Source: Desulfosarcina sp. BuS5 (GTDB lineage: Bacteria > Desulfobacterota > Desulfobacteria > Desulfobacterales > BuS5). Taken from it: 64,000 nucleotides of DNA. The stretch covers positions 2,089,041 to 2,153,040 of the forward strand of contig NZ_CP087952.1 in assembly GCF_028752835.1 (NCBI RefSeq), in the 5' to 3' direction. The number at the start of each line of letters is the position of its first letter. Position 1 is the first letter of the stretch. Below, piece by piece: positions 54,140 through 62,017 of the stretch. A program made the position numbers and the translations under genes. Under the pieces are notes generated by a model that saw only the letters and a list, made by a program, of their open reading frames with translations, was not told the origin of the DNA and made no database searches.

Positions 54140-54622
54140 TTATATAGCTCCATACCGAAACAGACCAATAAGCGCCATCCCAAGCGCATCTGAAGCATGA
54201 AAAGGCCTTATGGGTTTTGCAAGATTTAAAAACTCCCGCACCGCTTTTTCCAATTGCGCCTTGTCTGCATTACCATTTCCAGTCAAAATCAGTTTTGCTT
54301 CACGAACGGGAATCTCCACTATTGAGATATCAGCCCGGCAGCCTGCAAGCAGTATAACACCAGCAACTTTCCCTAAAATAATCCCCGACTTCGGATACTT
54401 TTCAAGAGAAAACACATCTTCAACAACCATTAAATCCGGTTTTTCATCTTCTAATACAAGGGTAATTTTGGAAAAAATATGATGGAGGCGCTGGGGAAGG
54501 GACTTTTTTTTTGAAGTATTAATACTGCCGTAAGAAAAAGATTTGACTTTAATATCTATTCCGCAAACCACACCTACACCTGTGGCGGCCAGACCCGGAT
54601 CTATACCGACAATTTTCACCAT
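54140..54622 (-). CDS. ruvC: Holliday junction resolvase RuvC
   Basis: 160 aa. The four catalytic acidic residues are present: Asp7 (VGIDPGLAATG), the Glu in VVEDVF, Asp in HASDALGMAL, and one between them. Cuts junctions bound by RuvAB. 18 bases upstream of ruvA. Confidence 0.95.
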   Translation of the reverse strand: MVKIVGIDPGLAATGVGVVCGIDIKVKSFSYGSINTSKKKSLPQRLHHIFSKITLVLEDEKPDLMVVEDVFSLEKYPKSGIILGKVAGVILLAGCRADISIVEIPVREAKLILTGNGNADKAQLEKAVREFLNLAKPIRPFHASDALGMALIGLFRYGAI

Positions 54623-54632
54623 ACGACGCTAA

Positions 54633-55475
54633 CTAAAAAGCCTTTAACTTATTTCTAGCAATTTCAGATTCACTCGATTTGGGGTATTTTTTTATCAATT
54701 TCTTAAAAATTAAACGAGCATTGGCAGTATCTCCCAGCCTTAAAAAAGCAAAACTCTGCTTTAAAAGGGCAGATTTAGCTTTATTCCCTTCAGGATATTT
54801 TTCAATGACTTTTTGATACTCAAGAATAGCCTTTTGAAACCACTTCTCCCTATAATAGATTTCACCGATCCAGAACTGCGCATTATCCGCATTGTTCGAA
54901 TTAGGATACAGCTTTAATAAAGATGAAAAGCCCTCCCGCGCTGACTTAAAATTGCCCTTGTCAAACGCCTCTTTGGCCTTTTCATATATCAGATTAGCAG
55001 GATTTTGCTTTTTTGTCTTTCTGTCTATTACTTTTTTGTCGGTTACCGGTGGTGATTTAACAGCAGGATACCATGCCGGCCGGACAACACGACTTTTATT
55101 TGAACGTACATTCTTTTCCAGCCCGTCAAAGCCTGCCTGCATCTTATTAATCGATTCTTCAAAAGCCTTTATCCTGCTATCCAATAAATATTCGGTCTCT
55201 TCAAAACGGCCGGAGAGAAGCCGGACTTCATCCCTGAGACTGTCAAGCTCGGCACGCATCCTTGCAAAATTATCTTTTAGCTTACTGTCTTCATTCGTAC
55301 TTATTTTGCTAAAACCATGAACCGTTGCAGCCAGTTGTTTATTTCTGTTCTCAGCTTTTGAATAACGTCTTTCAAGCGAGGCAAGCCTGTTATCAAGATT
55401 ATAAACATCCTCTCTTAAGGCACACCCCGATATTAAGATAAAACAAACTATAAAAAATAAAAGAATCGATTTCAT
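54633..55475 (-). CDS. cpoB: Tol-Pal cell division coordinator CpoB (YbgF)
   Basis: 280 aa. The lipobox-like ILISGC (Cys18) makes it a lipoprotein, unlike the soluble E. coli CpoB. A trimerisation coiled coil follows (residues 25-110), and three TPR-like repeats at the C-terminus (AFDKGNFKSAREGFSSLLKL, AILEYQKVIEKYP). Coordinates PBP1B and Tol during constriction. Downstream of pal in the same operon, although a MITE-like element lies between them. Confidence 0.85.
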   Translation of the reverse strand: MKSILLFFIVCFILISGCALREDVYNLDNRLASLERRYSKAENRNKQLAATVHGFSKISTNEDSKLKDNFARMRAELDSLRDEVRLLSGRFEETEYLLDSRIKAFEESINKMQAGFDGLEKNVRSNKSRVVRPAWYPAVKSPPVTDKKVIDRKTKKQNPANLIYEKAKEAFDKGNFKSAREGFSSLLKLYPNSNNADNAQFWIGEIYYREKWFQKAILEYQKVIEKYPEGNKAKSALLKQSFAFLRLGDTANARLIFKKLIKKYPKSSESEIARNKLKAF

Positions 55476-55527
55476 AAGTGATTATTTTTTTAAACCTGGA
55501 ACAAAGCTGTGATGCCCTTCAGACTTC

Positions 55528-55649
55528 TATAGACCATCACATAAATAATAATTTCACTGTGTTATCGGTCGTCGGAATATTATAATACGCCTTCCTCCAT
55601 CTGGCCTTGTGCCAAATTTTAAAATCGGGTTATTATCTGACGGTCTATA
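55528..55649. repeat. MITE-like element, copy B
   Basis: About 122 bp between pal and cpoB. The outer arms TATAGACC and GGTCTATA pair, and the inner arms hold ATAAATAATAATTTCAC and its near complement. The core GTTATCGGTCGTCGGAATAT is the complement of copy A's core with about one change. It lies inside the tol-pal operon. Confidence 0.65.
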
Positions 55650-55659
55650 ACCCAAAACA

Positions 55660-56244
55660 CTATTCCAGTGTAAAATGAGCCCGCCTGTTTATAGCCCAGG
55701 CCGCTTCATTCTTTGCCGGGTCTAATGGACGTTCTTCTCCGTAACTGATTGTTGTTAATCGTTCGGGGGCAACACCAAGGTCTACTATGAATTGCTTTGC
55801 GCTATCTGCGCGTCTGTCGCCCAAAGCTATATTATATTCACTGGTGCCGCGTTCATCACAATGCCCTTCAACAATAACCGAAACCCCGGGATTGTTCAGC
55901 ATCCATGCTCCTTTAAGTTTAAGGATGTCCTGTGCCGATGATGAAAGAACAGCGCTGTCAAACTCAAAATGTATATCTGCACTGACAAACATTTCTCTGG
56001 CAGCTTTTTCCTGGGCAGCTTTTTCCTGGGCAGCTAAAGCCTCCGCCTTCATCAGGTCAGACTCTGTGATACTGCTTTCATCCACAACTACGTCGGTTAC
56101 TTCAGAGAGTTGATCTGTATCACCCTCGATCATCTGATCAGTTGTCGGTTCAGTACTGACAACTTTTTTAGCGCACGAAGCAGTAAAAAGCATTGCTGGC
56201 AAAATAAAACAGAACATTAGGTTAATCCATAATCTTTTTTGCAT
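55660..56244 (-). CDS. pal: Peptidoglycan-associated lipoprotein Pal
   Basis: 194 aa. Lipobox FTASC (Cys24). A low-complexity linker holds two in-phase repeats of AAQEK. The OmpA-like domain has [21 protein letters not shown] with the peptidoglycan-binding Asp and Arg. Anchors the outer membrane to peptidoglycan. 10 bases after tolB. Confidence 0.95.
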   Translation of the reverse strand: MQKRLWINLMFCFILPAMLFTASCAKKVVSTEPTTDQMIEGDTDQLSEVTDVVVDESSITESDLMKAEALAAQEKAAQEKAAREMFVSADIHFEFDSAVLSSSAQDILKLKGAWMLNNPGVSVIVEGHCDERGTSEYNIALGDRRADSAKQFIVDLGVAPERLTTISYGEERPLDPAKNEAAWAINRRAHFTLE

Positions 56245-56253
56245 TTTTCCTCC

Positions 56254-57576
56254 TTAATTAATATTAGCTGACCATGCGGGATCAGTCTGAACGCCTGGCA
56301 TGGACAGTAAACGCCTCTGGTCAGTTCCATAAGCAGTCATTACATATATCCCGGCATGGCCTTCGCGAGTTGAGCTGAATAAAATCAGGCTGCCGTCCGG
56401 AGACCAGGAGGGAGATTCATTATCGGCGGAAGAACCTGTCAACTGCGTAAGATTCCCACCGTCAACACCAATAACAAATATATTTATTTCACCCCCGCCC
56501 ATAGATGAATAAGCTATTTTATCACCCATAGGCGACCAATTCGGCTCGGTATTATATTGTCCTTGAAATGTAAGTCTGTTTACATTCCCTGATCTAAAAT
56601 CCTTAATATAAATTTGCGGAGTTCCTGATCTTTTTGAAACAAATGCCATCCTTCTCCCACCCGGAGAGAATGATGGGGATGAATCTATTCCCTTGTTTAC
56701 AGTTAATCTTTTAGTTATTTTACCGTTTCCGGTCAACATATAAATTTCCTGGTCACCGGAAAATGAAAATGTCGCTGCAAGCTCAAATTTGCCTGGAACC
56801 CATGCAGGAGTAATGTTGATTCCTTTTTTAGCGACAATGGAACCTCTTTTTTGTGTTAAATTTTTTATATAAAGATCAGGATGGCCTTTTAAGTATGAAG
56901 TAAAAGCCAACCATCGGCCATCGGATGACCAGGCAGGGGACAGGGTTATGTTATTATTAAAGGTAAATCGTTTAAGATTGTAACCGTCAAAGTCACAGAT
57001 ATAGATCTCCTTATGACCTGAAGCCTTTGATACAAATGCAATCCTGCTGTTAAATATGCCCCTGTTGCCTGTGAGATGATATATAATTTCGCTGCAAAAC
57101 CGACGTACTATCCGCCTCTGGTCTCCCCGCTTGCTTTTATAACGCTTGCCCACTATCAGTTTGCACTTAAATGTATCATACAATCTCAGTTCCATTTCAA
57201 GCAGATCTGCGTTTTTAAGGATCATGCCTGTTATCAACAGCTCCGCACCTATAGATGTCCAATTATGAAATTTAATATTTGACGCAGTAATGCCTGACTG
57301 ATGAGGATCTTCCAAAAATGCCGCCCTGTCCAGCATTTTGAAATAGCCGGTAAACTCCAGCATTGAAGAAAACAGATCTGATGTTTTCAGGGCGGCTTGC
57401 CTCTCTGCCGGATTTCCTGAAAATGTTTTAAAATAAGAGACTGCAACAGGAATTTTTCGTAAAAAAGGATTTGTTATATCTATATAATCATATCCCGCAA
57501 ATGAGATTTGCGATCCGGTAAAAAAAAATATCACCGCGAAATAACATATTATTCTTACAAATAAAGCTCTTAGCAT
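56254..57576 (-). CDS. tolB: Tol-Pal periplasmic protein TolB
   Basis: 440 aa. N-terminal signal (IICYFAVIFFFTGSQISFAG). N-terminal alpha/beta domain, then six WD40-like beta-propeller repeats visible as SPAWSSDGRWLAF, SPSFSPGGRRMAF, EPNWSPMGDKIAY and SPSWSPDGSLILF. Binds Pal at the outer membrane. 42 bases downstream of tolA. Confidence 0.95.
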   Translation of the reverse strand: MLRALFVRIICYFAVIFFFTGSQISFAGYDYIDITNPFLRKIPVAVSYFKTFSGNPAERQAALKTSDLFSSMLEFTGYFKMLDRAAFLEDPHQSGITASNIKFHNWTSIGAELLITGMILKNADLLEMELRLYDTFKCKLIVGKRYKSKRGDQRRIVRRFCSEIIYHLTGNRGIFNSRIAFVSKASGHKEIYICDFDGYNLKRFTFNNNITLSPAWSSDGRWLAFTSYLKGHPDLYIKNLTQKRGSIVAKKGINITPAWVPGKFELAATFSFSGDQEIYMLTGNGKITKRLTVNKGIDSSPSFSPGGRRMAFVSKRSGTPQIYIKDFRSGNVNRLTFQGQYNTEPNWSPMGDKIAYSSMGGGEINIFVIGVDGGNLTQLTGSSADNESPSWSPDGSLILFSSTREGHAGIYVMTAYGTDQRRLLSMPGVQTDPAWSANIN

Positions 57577-57617
57577 GTATGCACCCGGAAATTTGGAAAC
57601 TCCTTCATCATATCCCG

Positions 57618-58451
57618 CTACCTGATACCCTCAGGAGTAAATCTCAAACCGACAATAACATAAGATTTCTTTATCCCTTTCGGATGCGGTCTAACAGGAT
57701 TGGCCTTCATAATTGCTTTTCTGGCGGATTCGTCCAGATAAATATTACCTGACCTTTTATCAAACCATATATCATGGATTTGACCATCCGGCATAATTTT
57801 AAACGCAATTTCAGCCATCAAATCGTTACGCCCCCCCGCCAGTTGTTCGGAGAATGCCCAGTTTTTTTGAACCTGATAAGCAACCTCAACTCTATAAATA
57901 TTGATTAACTCAAGTCTCTTTTTTTCTGCAATTCCGCTAAAGTTCTCTGACCTGATATTATTTTCAGATTTTTTATTACCCTGTTTGCCGGTCTCCGCCT
58001 TTTTGATTTCCCGTCTTAGACGCTCAAAAGCCTCGGCAAGTGGGTCGGCTTTTTCCTGTTTAACTTTTGGTTCTATATGCTTGATTGCATTTTTTCGTAC
58101 CAAAGCCGATTTATAAGTCCTCTTTTTAAGAGACCTTTTAACTTTTTTTTTCTTTTTTACTATCGAAACAGTTTTTATTGATTTTTTTGTAGTATTTTCG
58201 GCTACTTTTGGGATAGGTTTTAAATTTGTCTTTTCCTGCTGAACCTGTTCCGGCAAAATTTTTTTTTCAGGTAATGAAACAATACTGACATCTATTACAG
58301 ATGTTAAGGGGTTGCTATGTGATGTAAATCTTGGCGTAAATATAAATAAACATATAATACAAAGATGACAAAGAATTGAAATTAAATAAACGATGAAGAC
58401 TGTTTTGGGATCGTTATCTATCCCTTTATATAATTGAACAGTAGAATACAT
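57618..58451 (-). CDS. tolA: TolA-like energy-transducing protein
   Basis: 277 aa. One N-terminal membrane helix (VFIVYLISILCHLCIICLFIF), a Lys/Glu-rich periplasmic linker and a C-terminal TonB/TolA-like domain ending in SYVIVGLRFTPEGIR. Links inner-membrane TolQR to TolB-Pal. Between tolR and tolB in the canonical order. Confidence 0.88.
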   Translation of the reverse strand: MYSTVQLYKGIDNDPKTVFIVYLISILCHLCIICLFIFTPRFTSHSNPLTSVIDVSIVSLPEKKILPEQVQQEKTNLKPIPKVAENTTKKSIKTVSIVKKKKKVKRSLKKRTYKSALVRKNAIKHIEPKVKQEKADPLAEAFERLRREIKKAETGKQGNKKSENNIRSENFSGIAEKKRLELINIYRVEVAYQVQKNWAFSEQLAGGRNDLMAEIAFKIMPDGQIHDIWFDKRSGNIYLDESARKAIMKANPVRPHPKGIKKSYVIVGLRFTPEGIR

Positions 58452-58524
58452 GTTTTATCAAAGCCTGATTCAGATTCTATCAATTTCCACATAAATACTT
58501 TCACTGGTTATTGGAAAATCTATA

Positions 58525-58953
58525 TTATGCTTTTTTTCTGTTTTTTTTAGTGCTGGCAGGCTCTGTAACCATCCCGATCTTTTCAACTCCAGCGTTCTTA
58601 ATTTCCGACATTACCCGAACAACCATCCCATAAGATATCTCTTTATCAGCTTTTAGAAAAACCTCTCGATCCTTGCGTCCACCCATAATTTTGGACAATT
58701 TTTCCTGCAGGAAATTGAATTCCACTTGATAATCGTTGATATAAATCCCACCGTTTTTAGCGATAGTAATGACCAGGTTCTCGGCCTGCGCAGGGAGAGA
58801 TTTGGCAGCCGCCTCAGGCAGGGATACATTAACCCCTTGAACCATCATAGGCGCTGTAACCATAAAAATAATAAGGAGAACAAGCATAACATCAACAAAG
58901 GGAGTCACATTGATGTCGGACATAAGGTTATCATTATTTCCTTTATATATCAT
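58525..58953 (-). CDS. tolR: Tol-Pal proton channel subunit TolR
   Basis: 142 aa. ExbD/TolR type: NVTPFVDVMLVLLIIFMVT is the transmembrane helix with the proton-conducting Asp. Periplasmic domain follows. Overlaps tolQ by 4 bases (ATGA). Confidence 0.95.
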   Translation of the reverse strand: MIYKGNNDNLMSDINVTPFVDVMLVLLIIFMVTAPMMVQGVNVSLPEAAAKSLPAQAENLVITIAKNGGIYINDYQVEFNFLQEKLSKIMGGRKDREVFLKADKEISYGMVVRVMSEIKNAGVEKIGMVTEPASTKKNRKKA

Positions 58954-59690
58954 TTGGCGCTCCTGTCCGCGCTTAGAACGTCTCTTTCTATTATATTTAA
59001 AAAATCAGCAGAAAAACTCTGCAGTTCGGACTCTATCCTCCTGATCTTCTGCATGAAATAATTAAAGGCTATCACTGCCGGTATTGCTGCGGCTAAGCCC
59101 GCGGCGGTAGCGACAAGAGCCTCTGAGATACCGGGCGCCACAACAGCCAGAGTGGCAGAGCCACGCAAACCGATTCCATGAAAAGAATTCATTATCCCCC
59201 ATACAGTGCCGAAAAGTCCGATAAAAGGAGTTGTATTCCCTGTCGTAGCCAGAAAGGGGACCATTTGTATCATTCTGGTTGTCTCTGTGTTGATAGCCCG
59301 TCTTAGCGCCCTTTGCAGATTATCTGTTCCTGCAAATTTTGAGCTCAAAGATGGTATATCGGATTCCTGTTTTTTTTGCGTCTCCGGGTTTACGGAAACC
59401 CCTGACAAGCTCAACTTCTTTAATTCAAGATATCCGACACGAAAAGTTCTGGCAACAGGGCTTCCGGAAAGCTCCTTGGCTTTTTTAAAGGCATTTGAAA
59501 AATCCCTGCTCGTCCAGAAAAAGTCTGTAAAAAGGATCGATTCTTTTATTGCTTTTCTCAAGTATCTATATTTAATAATGATGATTGCCCATGAGGTTAT
59601 CGAAAAAAAAAGCAACAGCAAAAGCACAAACTGAACCATGAGCCCTGCATTGGTTACCATGTGTAATAAGTCAATATCTGAACCGGACAT
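58950..59690 (-). CDS. tolQ: Tol-Pal proton channel subunit TolQ
   Basis: About 247 aa from ATG 59690 (MSGSDIDLL), with GGAGTT upstream; the frame runs further but in a less typical sequence. Three membrane helices, the second and third containing TGNTTPFIGLFGTVWGIMNS and AATAAGLAAAIPAVI-type segments of the MotA/TolQ/ExbB family. First gene of the operon. Its upstream region carries MITE copy C and tRNA-Arg. Confidence 0.93.
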   Translation of the reverse strand: MSGSDIDLLHMVTNAGLMVQFVLLLLLFFSITSWAIIIIKYRYLRKAIKESILFTDFFWTSRDFSNAFKKAKELSGSPVARTFRVGYLELKKLSLSGVSVNPETQKKQESDIPSLSSKFAGTDNLQRALRRAINTETTRMIQMVPFLATTGNTTPFIGLFGTVWGIMNSFHGIGLRGSATLAVVAPGISEALVATAAGLAAAIPAVIAFNYFMQKIRRIESELQSFSADFLNIIERDVLSADRSAK

Positions 59691-59888
59691 AAATAACTCC
59701 GTAAAGTTTATTGGAAATTGTATAGTACCGCTTTGCTTTAAAAGCTGTATCAAAAATTTGAACTATACTGAAATATATAGCAGTGTCAAGGAATTTGATT
59801 TGAGCTTGACTTTTAGTGGAAATTTATTTAAACGATGCTTCAGTCTTTTTGATTCAGTCTTTTTGATTTTTTTAAAAAAATGTTACCC

Positions 59889-59998
59889 ATATAGAGCTTC
59901 ACATAATTAATTTCACAAGGCTATAGTGAGGAGATAATACAAAATAGTATATCTCCGACCGATAACGCAGTGAAATTATTTATGTGACGTTTCATATA
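59889..59998. repeat. MITE-like element, copy C
   Basis: About 110 bp. CACATAATTAATTTCAC (59900-59916) pairs with GTGAAATTATTTATGTG (59970-59986), with two mismatches. The core CCGACCGATAACGCAGTGAA is shared with copies A and B. It ends 2 bases before tRNA-Arg. Confidence 0.65.
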
Positions 59999-60000
59999 AA

Positions 60001-60076
60001 GCCCCCGTAGCTCAGTGGATAGAGCAATGGATTCCTAATCCATGTGCCGCATGTTCGATTCATGCCGGGGGCACCA
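60001..60076 (+). tRNA. tRNA-Arg (anticodon CCU)
   Basis: The acceptor GCCCCCG pairs with CGGGGGC, followed by A and an encoded CCA. D-arm GCTC-GAGC, anticodon stem ATGGA/TCCAT with loop TTCCTAA, T-arm GCATG/CATGC. Reads AGG codons. Confidence 0.95.
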
Positions 60077-60087
60077 ACAATTTCAAT

Positions 60088-60118
60088 GGGTTATCCGAAT
60101 ACGGGTAACCCTTTTTTT
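60088..60118 (+). terminator. Terminator after tRNA-Arg
   Basis: GGGTTA-TCCGAATACGGG-TAACCC hairpin followed by seven T's. Confidence 0.7.
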
Positions 60119-60146
60119 ATGCTGTGTGAGAATCTGTGTGAGAATT

Positions 60147-60245
60147 TTAGGAAGTTTCATTTTTCAGCACATCAATCGCATCTCGCTCAGCTTCTCCGAT
60201 GGAATGTAAATAGTATTTGGCGAAAGGAACATGCAAGGATATTTT
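60147..60245 (-). pseudogene. Tyrosine integrase C-terminal relic
   Basis: About 33 codons ending YLHSIGEAERDAIDVLKNET, resembling the tail of phage and island integrases after the catalytic Tyr. An in-frame stop cuts it at 60246. Located just behind the tRNA 3' end, where such genes usually sit. The assignment rests on this short stretch and its position. Confidence 0.4.
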
Positions 60246-60249
60246 TCAT

Positions 60250-61284
60250 TCACCATCGCTCCGGTCCTCCCCCATTGGACGAGGGAGCATGTGAACTTTT
60301 TAGCCATTCATATTTACTCTTTGAAAAATATGTGGATAATGTATGTTTCGCGCCTTTGGCGCATCCCAGATTGCATCCGAAATAACAGCCGTCAGGGATT
60401 TTTTTACTGAAATATTTTTCCAGAAAAACATCAGAAAACAGCCTGTGAGATTCCGGGTGCTGCCCGAACTGATAATTTTTGATTGGAAATATATGAAATT
60501 TATCCATATATTCGGATAAAACAGTAGTACCCCAGGCAGACAGGTGCAGTTGATCCGGGTCATTGCTTCTCAAAATTTTTCTAAATTCGGTTCCTGCCCC
60601 GCGAACGCCCTTGGGATCGACAGCATTGTTACCATTCGCCTTGGAAAGGCTTGAGCGGATAATGATGCCACTTAAACCTTTGCAGCGCATTACAGTTCCG
60701 GTGCCGCCCCGCCCCGCCTGCTTGGAGCGGATGCGATTACGTATTTTATCATAATAAAGACTGTTGATTATACCGAATCTTGCGTTACAGGCCCCCTTCC
60801 CTGCCGTAACCGCCGCGACAGAAGCATTGTACTGACCTTCGCAAAACTCCTGCAGAAGAGCCTCTCCAAAAAAAATGGAGCCGTCGTCAATATCTTGCTC
60901 GTAAACCGGAGCCGAAACAATGCTGATAGTCCCTGAATCAGCATCAATTATTATAACGACCTCCTGCTCGGATATCCCCTTAACGGCCAGAGCGTCAAAA
61001 CCGGCCAGCTTCATCAGGAAAGCAAAGTGGCCGCCCACATTTGAATCTATAAATGTATCCGTCAAAGCAGAAATTGTGCCCACAATGAATTTACCTGTTC
61101 CGGGAAACCCAGGTTCATTACAAAGCGGCCCCCCGGCCATGACCAGTATGTTCTCCCGGCTGTCATAAACCGTTTCTTTTGTCGTTTCATCCCATATAAG
61201 CTTTAGGGCATAACCACGGCCTCCTATATACTTGTCCTTAAAATCGGCAGCCAATTTTACAATATTAATATCCCGCCTGCTCAA
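60250..61284 (-). pseudogene. Aldehyde:ferredoxin oxidoreductase, N-terminal part only
   Basis: DRILKIDL-type start, GGRGYALKLIWDE, and GTGKFIVGTISALTDTFIDS with GGHFAFLMKLAGFDALAVKG are the tungstopterin-binding N-terminal domain of AOR. It ends with the cysteine cluster CYFGCNLGCAKGAKH. The remaining half of the usual ~600 aa is missing; codons after about 60335 are unrelated. Its true start is unclear: coding sequence continues upstream to about 61330 without ATG. Probably cut by the same event as the integrase relic. Confidence 0.65.
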
Positions 61285-61522
61285 GTCTATCTTAAGGATC
61301 CTGTCCGTATATCCTCCGGTGACTTCTGCAGGTTCATAAATATTTTACTTCAATATATTCATACAGTAAATACTCCGTTTAAGCTGAAAAGTTAACCCTT
61401 TATACATTTTTCGATAGTTGTAAGCTTCATACTATATCACGTCAATTGATGCCAGTCTTTTTCGCATGGTAAATGCATTTGACAAACTGCATCCACGAAA
61501 AAAAGTGGAGATTTCAATGGCA
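61285..61522. other. Intergenic region
   Basis: Nothing recognisable apart from the possible 5' extension of the truncated AOR frame up to about 61330. Confidence 0.4.
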
Positions 61523-61936
61523 TTACCCGGTGACTGGCGCTGGTGATTTTGGAAGCTTGAAATTAATCGGAAGAGAAACCCCAGGATACTCATCTAAGAG
61601 TTTCCGGGGATCTTTCTTAAGATGATCCCAGAACGGGAACGTTCTACACTGCTTGGGCCTGCTTTGATAGATGGCACATTGACAATCGATGAGGTCAAAA
61701 AAGCAGCAGAAATGTTCGCCATTGATAACGCGCTCTTGCAATGAAAGCCTACCTTGAACCTGCCGTACATATTGCTTAGAAAATAAGGCCACATCCATTT
61801 TTCTTGCGCCTGCCATTTTCTCCAGCTCTTCCATACTGATCCAAACATAACCTCCAAAACCCCGACAGCATTTTCCGCCACATGTTTTGCAAGTATTGCT
61901 ATCAAAATGATAGGGGGAATTGTTTTGATTATCCAT
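61523..61936 (-). CDS. YkgJ-family cysteine cluster protein
   Basis: 137 aa. The N-terminal CKTCGGKCCRGFG and the C-terminal CQCAIYQSRPKQCRTFPFW cysteine patterns are those of the YkgJ (PF03692) Zn/Fe-cluster family. Role unknown, possibly Fe-S related. No ribosome binding site is strong. Confidence 0.8.
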   Translation of the reverse strand: MDNQNNSPYHFDSNTCKTCGGKCCRGFGGYVWISMEELEKMAGARKMDVALFSKQYVRQVQGRLSLQERVINGEHFCCFFDLIDCQCAIYQSRPKQCRTFPFWDHLKKDPRKLLDEYPGVSLPINFKLPKSPAPVTG

Positions 61937-61952
61937 TAGTTTATAATCCTCT

Positions 61953-61977
61953 CATGCCGGGTCACCAATAATTTCAA
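61953..61977 (+). repeat. Second copy of the tRNA-Arg 3' end (attachment-site relic)
   Basis: CATGCCGGGTCACCAATAATT and the following TCAA match 60061-60086 (tRNA 3' end and beyond) with one deletion and two changes. It marks the likely far end of a 1.9-kb decayed island inserted at tRNA-Arg. Confidence 0.55.
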
Positions 61978-62017
61978 CGAATTGTTTGACATATTATACC
62001 TCGGTATATTTTGAAAT

